From Lentzea sp. NEAU-D7 (GTDB taxonomy: Bacteria; Actinomycetota; Actinomycetes; Mycobacteriales; Pseudonocardiaceae): DNA of 64,000 bases. The notes beneath the pieces were generated by a model that was not told where the DNA came from, searched no databases, and was given only the letters and a program-made list of their open reading frames with translations. Shown piece after piece: positions 1 through 8,499 of this stretch. Every line of letters starts with the position of its first letter. Within the stretch, counting starts at the first letter, position 1. Position numbers and translations under genes: made by a program. The DNA lies in the NCBI RefSeq assembly GCF_026242055.1, contig NZ_JAPJDL010000007.1, positions 1-64,000 on the forward strand, read 5' to 3'.

Positions 1-164
1 TCGTCGAGTTGACACCCCTTCACGCATGTGGCCCGCTCTTGGTGCGGCTTGTGATGGGACCCCACCGCCAACGCACCCAGCTACGCAACAGGCAGCCGCC
101 CAACTCAACAGGCGTGCCATCAACCCGCGCACGGCGCTGGCCCCCTGATCAGATTGCCGGGGGT

Positions 165-183
165 CTGGGGGCAGCGCCCCCAG
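165..183 (-). terminator. GC-rich hairpin, possible terminator
   Basis: CTGGGGGC at 165-172 pairs perfectly with GCCCCCAG at 176-183 across a 3-nt loop. It lies about 157 bp downstream of the stop of the thioredoxin/TPR gene on the minus strand. There is no T-tract, as is usual for actinobacterial terminators, so the termination role is inferred. Confidence 0.45.
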
Positions 184-213
184 GGAAAGCACGCAACCCA
201 AGCCGCCGCCCGC

Positions 214-275
214 AAGGCGACCACCCACCAAGCCGCGGCAGGTAAAGGCGACCACCCGCAAGGTCGCGGCAGGCC
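214..275. repeat. 31-bp direct repeat, two copies
   Basis: Two adjacent 31-bp units (214-244 and 245-275) share a 13-bp 5' block, AAGGCGACCACCC, and an 8-bp block, GCGGCAGG, with a variable centre. They are intergenic and their function is unknown. Confidence 0.6.
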
Positions 276-339
276 AACGCAGGCGTCCCCCCGCCCCGGG
301 ACCCCCTACAACTCAACCTACTCACAACCCCCGACAAGA

Positions 340-1323
340 TCAGTACAAAGCCGAAGCCAGCTTCCGCCGAGCCGCAGCAACCCGAGGATCATCAGCCGGG
401 AACAGCTCGAACAGCCCCACCAGGTGCTGCCGAACCCGATCCCGATCCTCCCCGTAAACCCGCCGAACAGTCTCGACCAACCGGGAAAACGCCTCATCAA
501 CCATCTGCCCGGCGACCTCAGCGTCAGCAGCGGCAAGCTGGGCGTCGATGTCCTCAGGCGCCGAATCAGCCTTGGCGATCACAGCAGGGTCAACAGCCTC
601 GGCCCGCTCAGCGAACCGAGCCTGCGCAAGCCCTTCCTTGGCCAGCTCGTTCGCGGGCTCGGAGGCGAGGATCTCCGAGTAGTACCCCTGAGCGGCGACG
701 TAGTCGCCACGCTCGAAGGCTTCCTCGGCGGCAACGATCCGAGGGTCCTCGACGACGTCTTCCTCAACCCCGGGAACAGCCCCGGCCCGAGCCTCACCAG
801 CCCGAATCCCGGGCAGCCGCTCCCGCAACGCGTCCAGCAACCGGGCGATCCACTGCGACAGCTCGGCGTCGGCGATGGGCCCGGCAAAAGCGTCGATAGG
901 CTGACCTGCGGCAACGGCCACGGTGGTGGGCACCGACTGGACGCCGAACGCCTGCCCGATCCGGGGCGCGGTCTCCAGGTCGACCCGCGCCAGGATCCAG
1001 GCGCCGCCGGAGGCCGTGGCGAAGCGGGTCAGCGAAGCGGCCAGCTGCTGCGACTCGGGGCTGTAGGAGGCGCCCAGCAGCACCACGACGGGCACCTGCA
1101 GGGACTGCTCGACCACAGCCTGGAAGGAGGCCTCGGTGACGTCCACGATCCACGGCGCGGAACCGTTGTCGGGTGCGGGGGCACCACCGGCGGGGGCCGG
1201 CTTGGCAGCGGCGGTGCGGGCAGCGTCGGCTCGGGCCTTCAGGGCGCCCAGGTCGACGGCGCCGGAGAGTGCGGCGGACAGTGCGGCGGTCTTGCGAGGA
1301 TCAGGCCTTGTCACGTGTTCCAT
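340..1323 (-). CDS. Thioredoxin-like/TPR protein (YbbN/CnoX type) lacking CxxC
   Basis: The 327-aa protein has a thioredoxin-like fold at roughly residues 55-150, followed by tetratricopeptide-like helices containing a FERGDYVAAQGYY motif. YbbN/CnoX proteins are holdase co-chaperones that work with GroEL and DnaK. The position of the WCxxC active site reads SYSPES here, so both catalytic cysteines are absent and no dithiol oxidoreductase activity is expected. The ATG at 1323 was chosen because the longer reading to 1464 adds a low-complexity leader that lies inside the upstream gene. The start overlaps the end of the upstream SCO6745-like gene by 13 bp, which suggests translational coupling. 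The fold assignment is firm; the holdase role is inferred from the family. Confidence 0.82.
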   Translation of the reverse strand: MEHVTRPDPRKTAALSAALSGAVDLGALKARADAARTAAAKPAPAGGAPAPDNGSAPWIVDVTEASFQAVVEQSLQVPVVVLLGASYSPESQQLAASLTRFATASGGAWILARVDLETAPRIGQAFGVQSVPTTVAVAAGQPIDAFAGPIADAELSQWIARLLDALRERLPGIRAGEARAGAVPGVEEDVVEDPRIVAAEEAFERGDYVAAQGYYSEILASEPANELAKEGLAQARFAERAEAVDPAVIAKADSAPEDIDAQLAAADAEVAGQMVDEAFSRLVETVRRVYGEDRDRVRQHLVGLFELFPADDPRVAAARRKLASALY

Positions 1324-2144
1324 CCTGGCACGGCTAGTTCCCGGACCGGGTCCAGGGCCATCGGGTTGACGCGCATCGCCTCGTTGGCTGAGGCGATGCG
1401 TAGAGCAAGCGGTGTCATCAGGTCGATGAACCGCTTCGTACCTACTGCACCCAGCGCTTCCCACGGTGCGAGAGCGGCCATGTCGGTCGCGCGCTCGACT
1501 GCGGCGAGGTCGCCGGGCAGATCAGAAACCGCTTCCCATTCTTCGACAGTCCAACCACGCGCGGTGCGCATGTATGCCGGATCGAGGGAATGCTCACGCG
1601 CGTAGAGCGCAAGCGCTTGGCACGGGCCCACGCCCGCGGCCACCAGGGCCGCCACGTGGCCGTCGCCGCGGGCTTCGCGCAGGATCGTGCAGGCGTGCCA
1701 CAGGGCAAGGTGGGGTTCGATGGGCCACGGCAACGCGCGGTTCGCGGCGGCCAGCGGACGCCCGGCGATCGGGGCCGCGAGAGCCGCCGTCCTGGCCAGC
1801 GTCGCCGCCTCGGCGATCTCCGCGGTGTCCACCGAGCCCAGCAGGCGCCGCAACGCTCCGTCGACGCCCTCCAGCCGCACCCGCAGGTACGTGGAGGGCG
1901 AGGCGACCGCCCACGCGTCCGGCAGCGCACGGGAGACCATGCGCGGCGCGAAGTTGTAGAAGACCGCCGTCGCCAGCTCCGGCGACGCGGCCCCCAGAGG
2001 TGCGGCGCGCATGCCGAAGTAGCCCATCCAGCCGCCCTTGCAGCCCAGCGCGTCCGTCGCCGCGCGGGACTCGGGCGTGAAGTACGTGACGTCGTGGTAG
2101 GGCTCGAACCTCAACCACAGCTGTCTCGCGTCCACGCCCGACAC
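1311..2144 (-). CDS. SCO6745/SalK-like family protein
   Basis: The 277-aa soluble protein is rich in Ala and Leu helices. Its N-terminal segment (LWLRFEPYHDVTYFTPESR, then a GYFGMRAAPLG stretch and FYNFAPRMVSRALPD) matches the pattern I know from the actinobacterial SCO6745 family, which carries a helix-turn-helix-like domain of unresolved role. No signal peptide or membrane segment is visible. It overlaps the downstream thioredoxin/TPR gene by 13 bp, so the two are probably one transcript. Biochemical function is unknown; DNA binding would be a guess. Confidence 0.7.
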   Translation of the reverse strand: MSGVDARQLWLRFEPYHDVTYFTPESRAATDALGCKGGWMGYFGMRAAPLGAASPELATAVFYNFAPRMVSRALPDAWAVASPSTYLRVRLEGVDGALRRLLGSVDTAEIAEAATLARTAALAAPIAGRPLAAANRALPWPIEPHLALWHACTILREARGDGHVAALVAAGVGPCQALALYAREHSLDPAYMRTARGWTVEEWEAVSDLPGDLAAVERATDMAALAPWEALGAVGTKRFIDLMTPLALRIASANEAMRVNPMALDPVRELAVPGWNT

Positions 2145-2245
2145 GCTAGCCCAGTGGACCCCCGCGCACGGGTGCGCTCACCGTCACGGCGTAAGGCGTT
2201 CGGCCATCCGAGGAGACTCGGAAAGCCTCCTGGCCACCTCCGCGG

Positions 2246-2551
2246 TCACGGCGTGTCGGAGAGGTGCTCCTCGACGCGTTCGACCTTGGCCCTCAGTTGG
2301 CCGGAGTAGCCGGGCCGGATGTCCGCCTTGAGGACGAGCGACACGCGCGGGGCACTGGCCTGCACGGCTTCCGTCGCGCGCTTGACCACGTCCATCACCT
2401 CGTCCCACTCCCCCTCGATCAGGGTGAACATCGCGTTCGTCTCATTGGGCAGGCCGGACTCGCGCACGACCCGGATCGCCTCGGCGACCGCCTTCGCGAC
2501 GCTTCCGGATTCGTCCGAACCGGACGGAGCAACGCTGAACGCGACAAGCAC
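2246..2551 (-). CDS. MTH1187/YkoF-type thiamine-binding protein
   Basis: The 101-aa protein belongs to the small ferredoxin-like MTH1187/DUF77 family: [11 protein letters not shown] at the N-terminus, a YkoF-like core with [17 protein letters not shown], and [13 protein letters not shown] near the end. Family members form tetramers, bind thiamine or precursors, and are thought to act in thiamine salvage or transport. The GTG at 2551 is the start because AGGAGG lies 5 nt before it; upstream readings have no such site. It is divergent from the MarR gene at 2603 with only 51 bp between starts, so the two may share a control region. Confidence 0.8.
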   Translation of the reverse strand: MLVAFSVAPSGSDESGSVAKAVAEAIRVVRESGLPNETNAMFTLIEGEWDEVMDVVKRATEAVQASAPRVSLVLKADIRPGYSGQLRAKVERVEEHLSDTP

Positions 2552-2588
2552 ACGTGCCTCCTGCTGATCCACGAGTGGTACTGACTGG

Positions 2589-2594
2589 TAGCTT
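2589..2594 (+). promoter_or_regulatory. Candidate -10 (TAGCTT) of the MarR gene
   Basis: TAGCTT ends 8 nt before the ATG at 2603 and there is no Shine-Dalgarno sequence, the pattern expected of a leaderless actinobacterial mRNA. It favours the ATG at 2603 over the in-frame GTG at 2597. Confidence 0.4.
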
Positions 2595-2602
2595 CCGTGC
2601 CC

Positions 2603-3100
2603 ATGACACCGCTGCCGTTCGATCCGATCGCCCGCGCGGCCGAACTGTGGGACGACCGGGTGGGTTCCGCCACGGCGATGGCAGCCGTCACGAGCGTCAT
2701 GCGTGTCCAGCAAATCATCCAGTCCGCCGTGGACGCAGCCCTCAAGCCGCACGGACTCACGTTCGCGCGCTACGAGGCGCTGGTGCTGCTCTACTTCTCC
2801 CGCAAGGGCGCGCTGCCGATGCGGGTGATGGGCGAGCGCCTGCAACTGCACCCGACGAGCGTCACCAACATCGTCGACCGGCTGGAGAGCGACGGCCTCG
2901 TCCGCCGCACCCCGCACCCGACCGACCGCCGCACCACGCTGGTCGAGATCACCGAAGCCGGACTGCAGCGCCGGGAGAGCGCGACCGCGGCCGTCGTCGA
3001 CGTCAACCTCGGTCTCAAGGGCCTCACCGACCGCCAGACCGAGCAGCTCACGGACCTGCTCGCGAAGGTCCGCAGGGCCAGCGGCGACTTCGAGGACTAA
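2603..3100 (+). CDS. MarR family transcriptional regulator
   Basis: The 165-aa protein has a winged helix-turn-helix at about residues 60-110: the recognition region [21 protein letters not shown] is followed by the wing [20 protein letters not shown], with DxR typical of MarR proteins. Flanking helices would form the dimer interface. MarR proteins usually repress neighbouring genes and release DNA on binding a phenolic or other small ligand. The nearest candidates are the divergent thiamine-binding gene and the phosphotransferase pair 41 bp downstream. The ligand is unknown. Confidence 0.88.
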   Translation: MTPLPFDPIARAAELWDDRVGSATAMAAVTSVMRVQQIIQSAVDAALKPHGLTFARYEALVLLYFSRKGALPMRVMGERLQLHPTSVTNIVDRLESDGLVRRTPHPTDRRTTLVEITEAGLQRRESATAAVVDVNLGLKGLTDRQTEQLTDLLAKVRRASGDFED

Positions 3101-3141
3101 TTCGTTTGGGCGGTCAGGCCGGCCTGTGGCCTGATGGGCTC

Positions 3142-4197
3142 ATGTGGGATCGACCGGACCGCTCCATCGTCGCGCTCGTCAGCACGCCCAGCGGGTTCAC
3201 CGGGCGCACCAGGACGATTCCGGTCGAGACACCGAACTGGAACCACGTCGAGCCGGTCAACACCGCCCTGCGCGACCTGCTCGGGGTGGAGACCAGCGTC
3301 CTGCGCCTGATCTCGGTGGAGGGCGGCAGCGTGCCGTTCGGCGGCGTCGTCACCTACCACGTCGAGGCGCACGGCGAACCCGACCGAACCCACCTCGACC
3401 CCGCTGACGCCCCCGAACCGGACGCCGAGCACAGGCTGCCGTGGGCACGGCTCGGCGGACCGTCCGAGCTCGTCGCGTGGGCGGACTCGGTGGTCACCCG
3501 CACCGGCCCGGCGGCCCAGGTGCGGACGTGGAACCTCTCCAGCGTGCACCGGCTTCCCACCGCGCGGGGACCGGTCTGGCTCAAGGCCGTGCCGCCGTTC
3601 TTCGCCGACGAGGGCACGGTGATCAAGACGGTCGCCGCCCACGACCCCACCCTGGTGCCCGAGGTGCTGGCCAGCGCACCGAACCGCGTGCTGCTCAGCC
3701 AGGCCGAGGGCGCCAACTGCTGGCCGGTGACCCCTGAGCAGATCGAGGACGTCGTCCCGCGCTGGGTCGCCGTCCAGCACGCGCTGGCGGGCGAGGCGCA
3801 GCTGCGGCCGTCCGCCGTGCCGATGCCGGACTTCGGCCTGCCCGACACGCTCACGCACGGCGACTTCCACCCCGGCAACTGGCGCAGCAGCGGAGTCGTC
3901 ATCGACTGGTCCGACGCCGTCTGGGGCCACCCGGCGCTCGACGCGTGCCGGCTCATGGAGTACGCCGAGCCCGGACTGCACGACCTGATCCGCCGCGTGT
4001 GGAGCGAGGCGTGGCTCTCCCACCGCCCGGACAGTCAACCGCTGGAGGCCCTGAAGGTCGCGCCTCGCGCGTCCCGGCTGCACAACGCGGTGAAGTACCA
4101 GGAGTTCCTGGACAACATCGAGGCCTCAGAGCGGATCTACCACGAGGGCGACCCGCAGGTCGAGCTCCGCGAGGCCCTGCGCCTGGTGACCCCGTGA
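3142..4197 (+). CDS. APH-fold phosphotransferase family protein, copy 1
   Basis: The 351-aa protein has a C-terminal aminoglycoside phosphotransferase/choline kinase-like lobe. The catalytic loop is THGDFHPGNW (about residues 235-244) and the metal-binding segment is IDWSDAVWGHPALD (about 254-267). The first 140 residues (IVALVSTPSGFTGRT, then LLGVETSVLRLIS) are not a typical kinase N-lobe and recur in the next gene. The substrate is unknown; the family covers antibiotics, small alcohols and sugars, so a resistance role should not be assumed. Its GTGA stop/start overlap with the downstream paralogue shows co-translation. Confidence 0.78.
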   Translation: MWDRPDRSIVALVSTPSGFTGRTRTIPVETPNWNHVEPVNTALRDLLGVETSVLRLISVEGGSVPFGGVVTYHVEAHGEPDRTHLDPADAPEPDAEHRLPWARLGGPSELVAWADSVVTRTGPAAQVRTWNLSSVHRLPTARGPVWLKAVPPFFADEGTVIKTVAAHDPTLVPEVLASAPNRVLLSQAEGANCWPVTPEQIEDVVPRWVAVQHALAGEAQLRPSAVPMPDFGLPDTLTHGDFHPGNWRSSGVVIDWSDAVWGHPALDACRLMEYAEPGLHDLIRRVWSEAWLSHRPDSQPLEALKVAPRASRLHNAVKYQEFLDNIEASERIYHEGDPQVELREALRLVTP

Positions 4198-5237
4198 CCG
4201 CACGATCGGTCATCGCCCTGGTCAGCACCCCGACCGGGTTCGCGGGCCGCACGGACGCCATCGAGGTCGGCTCGCGCTGGTGGGCCGACGTCGAACCGGT
4301 CAACGAGGTGCTGGAACGACTGCTGGGCGTCCGGACGAGCGTGCTCAGGCTGATCTCCGCGAAGGGCGGCGAGCGGTCCGGCGGCGGCGTGGTCACCTAC
4401 CACGTCGAGGCGCACGGCGAGCCCGACAGGACGCACCTCCACCCCGCGGAGGAACCCGCCCCGGACGCTCCGCACAGGCTGCCGTGGGCACGGCCGGGCG
4501 GCCCGTCCGAGCTGGTCGCCTGGGCCGACGAGCACGTCGAACGCACCGGCCCGGCCGTCCAGGTGAAGTCGTGGAACCTGTCGAGCGTGCACCGCCTGCC
4601 CACCGCGCGCGGCTCCGCGTGGCTGAAGGCCGTCCCGCCGTTCTTCGCGAACGAGGGCGAGGTGATCAGGATGGTCGCCGCCCACGACCCCGGCCTGGTG
4701 CCCGAACTGATCGCCGCGGCGCCGCTGCGCGTCCTGCTCGGCGAGGCTCCCGGCGAGGGCTGCTGGGACACCAGGCCCGAGCACGTCGAGGAGATCGTGC
4801 CGCGCTGGGTCGCGGTGCAGCACGCGCTGGCGGGCGAACCCCGGCTACGGCAGTGCGTGGTGCCGATGCCGTCGTTCGGACTGCCTGACACCTTGGTGCA
4901 CGGCGACTTCCACCCCGGCAACTGGTTCAGCAGCGGCGTGGTCATCGACTGGTCCGACGTGGTCTGGGGCCATCCCGCACTGGACGCGGGCCGGCTCGTC
5001 GAGTTCTGCCGTCCCGAACTGCGCGACCTGATCCGCCGCGTGTGGAGCGAAGCCTGGCTGCGGCACCGGCCGGACAGCCGCCCGCTGGAGGCCCTCGACG
5101 TCGCCCGCCGCGCCGCGCACCTGCTGCTCGCGGTGCAGTACCAGCAGTTCCTGGACAACATCGAGGAATCCGAGCGGATCTACCACCGCGGAGCCCCCGA
5201 GAGGCATCTCAGAGCTGTTCGGCGGCCGGCTCGCTGA
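4194..5237 (+). CDS. APH-fold phosphotransferase family protein, copy 2
   Basis: The 347-aa paralogue of the preceding gene begins at a GTG overlapping its stop (GTGA). It keeps the loop VHGDFHPGNW and IDWSDVVWGHPALD, and the same N-terminal block (SVIALVSTPTGFAGRT). Similarity runs the whole length, so this is a recent tandem duplication that has diverged mainly in surface positions and at the C-terminus, which ends RHLRAVRRPAR. The last 29 bp overlap the convergent DUF3817 gene. Substrate unknown; the two copies may form a heterodimer or have split substrates. Confidence 0.78.
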   Translation: MTARSVIALVSTPTGFAGRTDAIEVGSRWWADVEPVNEVLERLLGVRTSVLRLISAKGGERSGGGVVTYHVEAHGEPDRTHLHPAEEPAPDAPHRLPWARPGGPSELVAWADEHVERTGPAVQVKSWNLSSVHRLPTARGSAWLKAVPPFFANEGEVIRMVAAHDPGLVPELIAAAPLRVLLGEAPGEGCWDTRPEHVEEIVPRWVAVQHALAGEPRLRQCVVPMPSFGLPDTLVHGDFHPGNWFSSGVVIDWSDVVWGHPALDAGRLVEFCRPELRDLIRRVWSEAWLRHRPDSRPLEALDVARRAAHLLLAVQYQQFLDNIEESERIYHRGAPERHLRAVRRPAR

Positions 5238-5532
5238 GGCGGCCGGTCTTCGAGGCCCAGCGCTCGAAGAGCACCGTGCCGAACGGCGGGATGCTCGACA
5301 GCAGGGCGAGGACCAGCGTGCGGGCGTTCCACTTCAGCGGTTCCTTCGTCATCAGCGTGACGAGGATGAAGGCGACGAAGACGAAGCCGTGGATCGGGCC
5401 GAAGATCTTGACCCCGATCTCGTTCTGCACGACGACGTACTTGAAGAACATCCCGAGCAGCAGGCCCGCCCAGGAGAGGGCCTCGGCCAGGGCGAGGATG
5501 CGGAACCGTCCGACCACGCTGGAGAACGTCAT
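5209..5532 (-). CDS. DUF3817 integral membrane protein
   Basis: The 107-aa protein has three predicted membrane segments: LALAEALSWAGLLLGMFF, HGFVFVAFILVTLM, and TLVLALLSSIPPFGTVLFE. The pattern of an early GLLLGMFFKY and a later GPIHGFVFVAFI matches the actinobacterial DUF3817 family, found widely as short inner-membrane proteins of unknown role. The ATG at 5532 was chosen over the one at 5562 because the first ten residues of the longer form are hydrophilic and unlike the family. It is convergent with the phosphotransferase pair. Confidence 0.8.
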   Translation of the reverse strand: MTFSSVVGRFRILALAEALSWAGLLLGMFFKYVVVQNEIGVKIFGPIHGFVFVAFILVTLMTKEPLKWNARTLVLALLSSIPPFGTVLFERWASKTGRLSEPAAEQL

Positions 5533-5580
5533 GGCCCCATCATGAACCGTGACGGGAAGCACACGAGCACGGGGCCTGTC

Positions 5581-6624
5581 CTATTCCTCCCATTTGAAGA
5601 CGCGGGAGGCGACGAACCCGACCACCAGTGAGAAGCCGGCCAGGACGGCGCCGGGGACGACCAGCGCCTCGATCCCCTTGCCCCGCACCAGCACGTCGAG
5701 CATGCCGTCGTTCATGTGCCGCAACGGGAAGATCTTCGAGACGGTCTGCAGCCACGCGGGCGCCTGGTCCACCGGGAAGAACGTGCCGGACAGGAACGCC
5801 ATCGGCAGCACCAGGATGTTCGCGGCCGCCGACGCCGCCTCCTCGGTCTTGGCGAACGCGCCGACCAGCATGCCGAGTGCGAAGAACGCGATGGTTCCCA
5901 GCAGCAGCAACGGAATCGCGAGCCACCACTGCCCCGACAGCTGGAGCCCGAAGACCGGCAGCGAGGCGATGCCGATGAAGGTCGCTCCCTGGATCAGCGC
6001 GACGCCGGTGCTCACCAGGATCCGCGACGACAGCACGGACGCCGTCGAGATCGGCGCGAGCCGGATGCGCCGCAGCACCTGCTTGCGCCGCCACGACACC
6101 AGGGTCAGCGCCGAACCGAACACCGCCGACACGGCGACGCCCCACGACAGGATGCCCGGCGTCAGGAACTGAATCGGCTTGAGCGAGGCGTCCTCGACCT
6201 TCTCCGCGGCGAACGTGAAGGTCGGCGGCTGGCCGGTCGCGGCGAGGTTCGCCCTGTCCACGAAGCCGTTGACGATCCCGAGCACGGTCGCCGACTGCAC
6301 CTGGTCGCTCTGCGCGAACCGCACGTCGACCTGCTGCCCGCGGATGATCAGGGCGGCCGGGAGGTCGCCGTCCTTAACTTTCCGCACGGCGGCGTCGACG
6401 TCGTTGTAGGACTCCAGCTCCAGCGCGCCGCTGTCGCGCAGCGCGGCCGCGATCGGGCCGTCACCGACCAGGGCGATCCTCGTCTTGTCCGTGCCGCCGT
6501 CGCGCAGGAGCAGACCGAAGATGACGAGGAACATCAGCGGGAACAGGAAGGTGAAGAACAGCGTCACCTTGTCCCGGACGAAGCCCTTGAGCATCGCCAC
6601 CGAAAGCGTCTTGAACGCGGTCAT
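5581..6624 (-). CDS. ABC-2 type exporter permease (DrrB-like)
   Basis: The 347-aa membrane protein has one N-terminal membrane helix (LFFTFLFPLMFLVIFGLL), an extracytoplasmic loop of about 150 residues, and five C-terminal helices including GTIAFFALGMLVGAFAKTEE and the signature region LVLPMAFLSGTFFPVDQAP. This is the ABC-2 (DrrB/NodJ) architecture, exporting small hydrophobic compounds or lipids. Its ATG overlaps the stop of the ATPase gene (ATGA), so the two are a coupled exporter. The large loop puts it closer to the YhhJ/Linearmycin-type permeases. Cargo unknown. Confidence 0.85.
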   Translation of the reverse strand: MTAFKTLSVAMLKGFVRDKVTLFFTFLFPLMFLVIFGLLLRDGGTDKTRIALVGDGPIAAALRDSGALELESYNDVDAAVRKVKDGDLPAALIIRGQQVDVRFAQSDQVQSATVLGIVNGFVDRANLAATGQPPTFTFAAEKVEDASLKPIQFLTPGILSWGVAVSAVFGSALTLVSWRRKQVLRRIRLAPISTASVLSSRILVSTGVALIQGATFIGIASLPVFGLQLSGQWWLAIPLLLLGTIAFFALGMLVGAFAKTEEAASAAANILVLPMAFLSGTFFPVDQAPAWLQTVSKIFPLRHMNDGMLDVLVRGKGIEALVVPGAVLAGFSLVVGFVASRVFKWEE

Positions 6625-7532
6625 GCCCTGTACTCCCGGCCGGTCAGGTTGAGGAAGACGTCTTCGAGGGTGGCCGTGCGGACCTGCAGTCCGTCGAGCG
6701 CGCCGCGGTCGGCCAGCGCCGACAGCACAGGAGCGGGGCGGCGCGTGGAGAGCGTCAGCGACACCTCGTCCTCGTGGGCCTCGTCGACGCCGTCGAGCGC
6801 GGAAGCGTCCACAACGGACAGAACGCCCTTCTGCAGCGTCACGTGGGTCGGCGCGTCGAGGCCGCGCACCAGCACGGCCGGCCGGTCGAGCGCGAGGATC
6901 CTGCCGGTGTCCATGATGGCCACCCGGTCGCAGAGGATCTCGGCCTCGTCGAGGTAATGCGTGGTGTAGACGATGGTCTTGCCGCGTTCCTTGATGGCGC
7001 GCAGCACGTCCCAGAGGTTGCGGCGGGCCTGCGGGTCGAGCGCCGCGGTCGGTTCGTCGAGGAACACGATGTCCGGGTCGTGCACCAGCGCGCAGGCGAT
7101 CGAGAGCCGCTGGCGCTGACCGCCCGAGAGCTTGTTCTCCTGCTCGTTCGCCTTGTCCGCGAGGCCGACCAGCTCCAGCATGTCCGCGGCCGTGCCGGCG
7201 CTCACGCCGTAGAGCGCGCCGAACGTCTGCAGCTGTTCCTTCGCGGTCAGCTTGTCGAAGAACGCCGTCGCCTGCAGCTGGACACCGATGCGCGGCAACA
7301 ACTCCACGTTGCGCGGCCACGGACTCTCACCGAGCAGCCGCACCTCGCCGCTGTCGGGCTTGCGCAGCCCCTCGACGATCTCCAGCGTGGTGGTCTTCCC
7401 GGCGCCGTTGGGGCCGAGGATTCCGAAGAACTCGCCCTCCGCCACGGTGAACGAGACCCCGTCCACCGCTTTCAGGTCGCCGTAGCTCTTGCGGACGTCC
7501 CGCACCACGACCGCCGACCGTTCCTCCGTCAT
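6621..7532 (-). CDS. ABC transporter ATP-binding protein (DrrA-like)
   Basis: The 303-aa ATPase has Walker A GPNGAGKTT (about residue 40), signature LSGGQRQRLSIA (about 137), Walker B DIVFLDEPTAALD and the H-loop TTHYLDEAE. The C-terminal 80 residues form the extra domain typical of DrrA/CcmA-type exporters. With the downstream permease it forms a two-gene drug or lipid exporter. The neighbour upstream is an orphan protein and then a LuxR-type regulator on the same strand, so expression could depend on that regulator, but there is no direct evidence. Confidence 0.9.
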   Translation of the reverse strand: MTEERSAVVVRDVRKSYGDLKAVDGVSFTVAEGEFFGILGPNGAGKTTTLEIVEGLRKPDSGEVRLLGESPWPRNVELLPRIGVQLQATAFFDKLTAKEQLQTFGALYGVSAGTAADMLELVGLADKANEQENKLSGGQRQRLSIACALVHDPDIVFLDEPTAALDPQARRNLWDVLRAIKERGKTIVYTTHYLDEAEILCDRVAIMDTGRILALDRPAVLVRGLDAPTHVTLQKGVLSVVDASALDGVDEAHEDEVSLTLSTRRPAPVLSALADRGALDGLQVRTATLEDVFLNLTGREYRA

Positions 7533-7610
7533 GGGCGAGACGGTAGGTCAGCACCTGTCGCACCGGGTCGCGGAACGACGAAAGTCGCCGCGAAGTCGAG
7601 ACGAACGAGG

Positions 7611-8405
7611 TCAGCCGCCCGAGACGAGCAACGGGCAAGCGGTGTGGATGTCGTTCAACCTGCGCAGCGCCGAGGCGAACTGCTCGAAGCGGGCACGGGG
7701 AACGGCCGCGCGGACCTCGCCGATCACCTGCCACAGGTAGCGGTGCTCGGCGGTCTCCGCGAGGGGCTGCGGCGTGTGGCCGGGAACGTCGGCGGCGAAC
7801 GCGAGCGCCACCGCCGCGGCGCGCAGGCACGCGGTCGCGAGCGTCACGCAGTCCTCGACGAGCGGGCGGTCGTCCTGTGCGCGCACGACACCGCTGACGG
7901 CGAACCGGACGGCCTGCATCAGCGCGAGGTAGAGGCGCTGGCCGGCCTGGACGCGTTCGAGCGGCAGGTTCTCGGTGCCGCAGCCGGGCGTCACGACGGT
8001 CATGCCGACCTGGGGTCGGCGCAGCACGTGGTCGAAGAGCGCGGTCGGCGCCCAGAGCAGGGTGCGCCAGGAGTCCTCGTGGATCGAGGTGCCCATCCTG
8101 GCCGCGTTCTCCAGCACGTCGAGGTAGGCGATGAGGACGCTGGAGAGGAAGACGCCGCCGCGGTCGCCGCCGACCCGCACGACACCGAAGCGTTCGTCGA
8201 GGCCGGAGTCGTGGACCCGGTAGCCGGGCGTCCACTCGATGACGCCGCTGCTCGCGAGGACCACGCGCGCGAGGCGCTGGTGCACGGGCGACGCCGAGAG
8301 CACCGTGTCGTCCAGCCCCATCTGGACGAGCGTGGACGCGGCGTGCTGCAGCGACTCGCGCCGCTGCGGCACGAGGTCGGGGTGCAGCAGACGGAACGGT
8401 TCCAC
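7611..8405 (-). CDS. Unrecognised 264-aa soluble protein
   Basis: I do not recognise a family. The protein is predominantly helical, with a GxxERFGVVRVGGDRGGVF segment near residue 70, and no signal peptide or membrane span. The GTG at 8405 is preferred because GGGGGAGG stands 4 nt before it; longer readings starting at 8438 or 8462 lack a ribosome-binding site. It sits between an ABC exporter (78 bp downstream) and a LuxR regulator (94 bp upstream), all on the minus strand, and codon use looks native. Regular arginine and valine spacing suggests a folded protein rather than a spurious frame. Confidence 0.55.
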   Translation of the reverse strand: MEPFRLLHPDLVPQRRESLQHAASTLVQMGLDDTVLSASPVHQRLARVVLASSGVIEWTPGYRVHDSGLDERFGVVRVGGDRGGVFLSSVLIAYLDVLENAARMGTSIHEDSWRTLLWAPTALFDHVLRRPQVGMTVVTPGCGTENLPLERVQAGQRLYLALMQAVRFAVSGVVRAQDDRPLVEDCVTLATACLRAAAVALAFAADVPGHTPQPLAETAEHRYLWQVIGEVRAAVPRARFEQFASALRRLNDIHTACPLLVSGG

Positions 8406-8499
8406 GTCGCCTCCCCCTTCCGCAGTCGTGCTCACCATGAACGGCGGGGGGCCAGAAGTCATCCGGATGTACCGCAGTGTTACGTCTCAGTTGGACGCG

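Larger units (their letters stand above)
1..339. other. Intergenic stretch at window edge, no supported gene
   Basis: This is the region downstream of the minus-strand thioredoxin-like gene. Open frames exist on both strands but have no recognisable protein features and look like GC-rich noise. It holds a hairpin at 165-183 and a 31-bp direct repeat at 214-275, listed separately. What lies to the left is outside the window. Confidence 0.6.

Noticed and set aside
154-1605. Long open frame antisense to the thioredoxin/TPR gene
   Set aside because: Third-position GC pattern and motifs belong to the opposite strand; product is low-complexity Arg/Gly/Pro.
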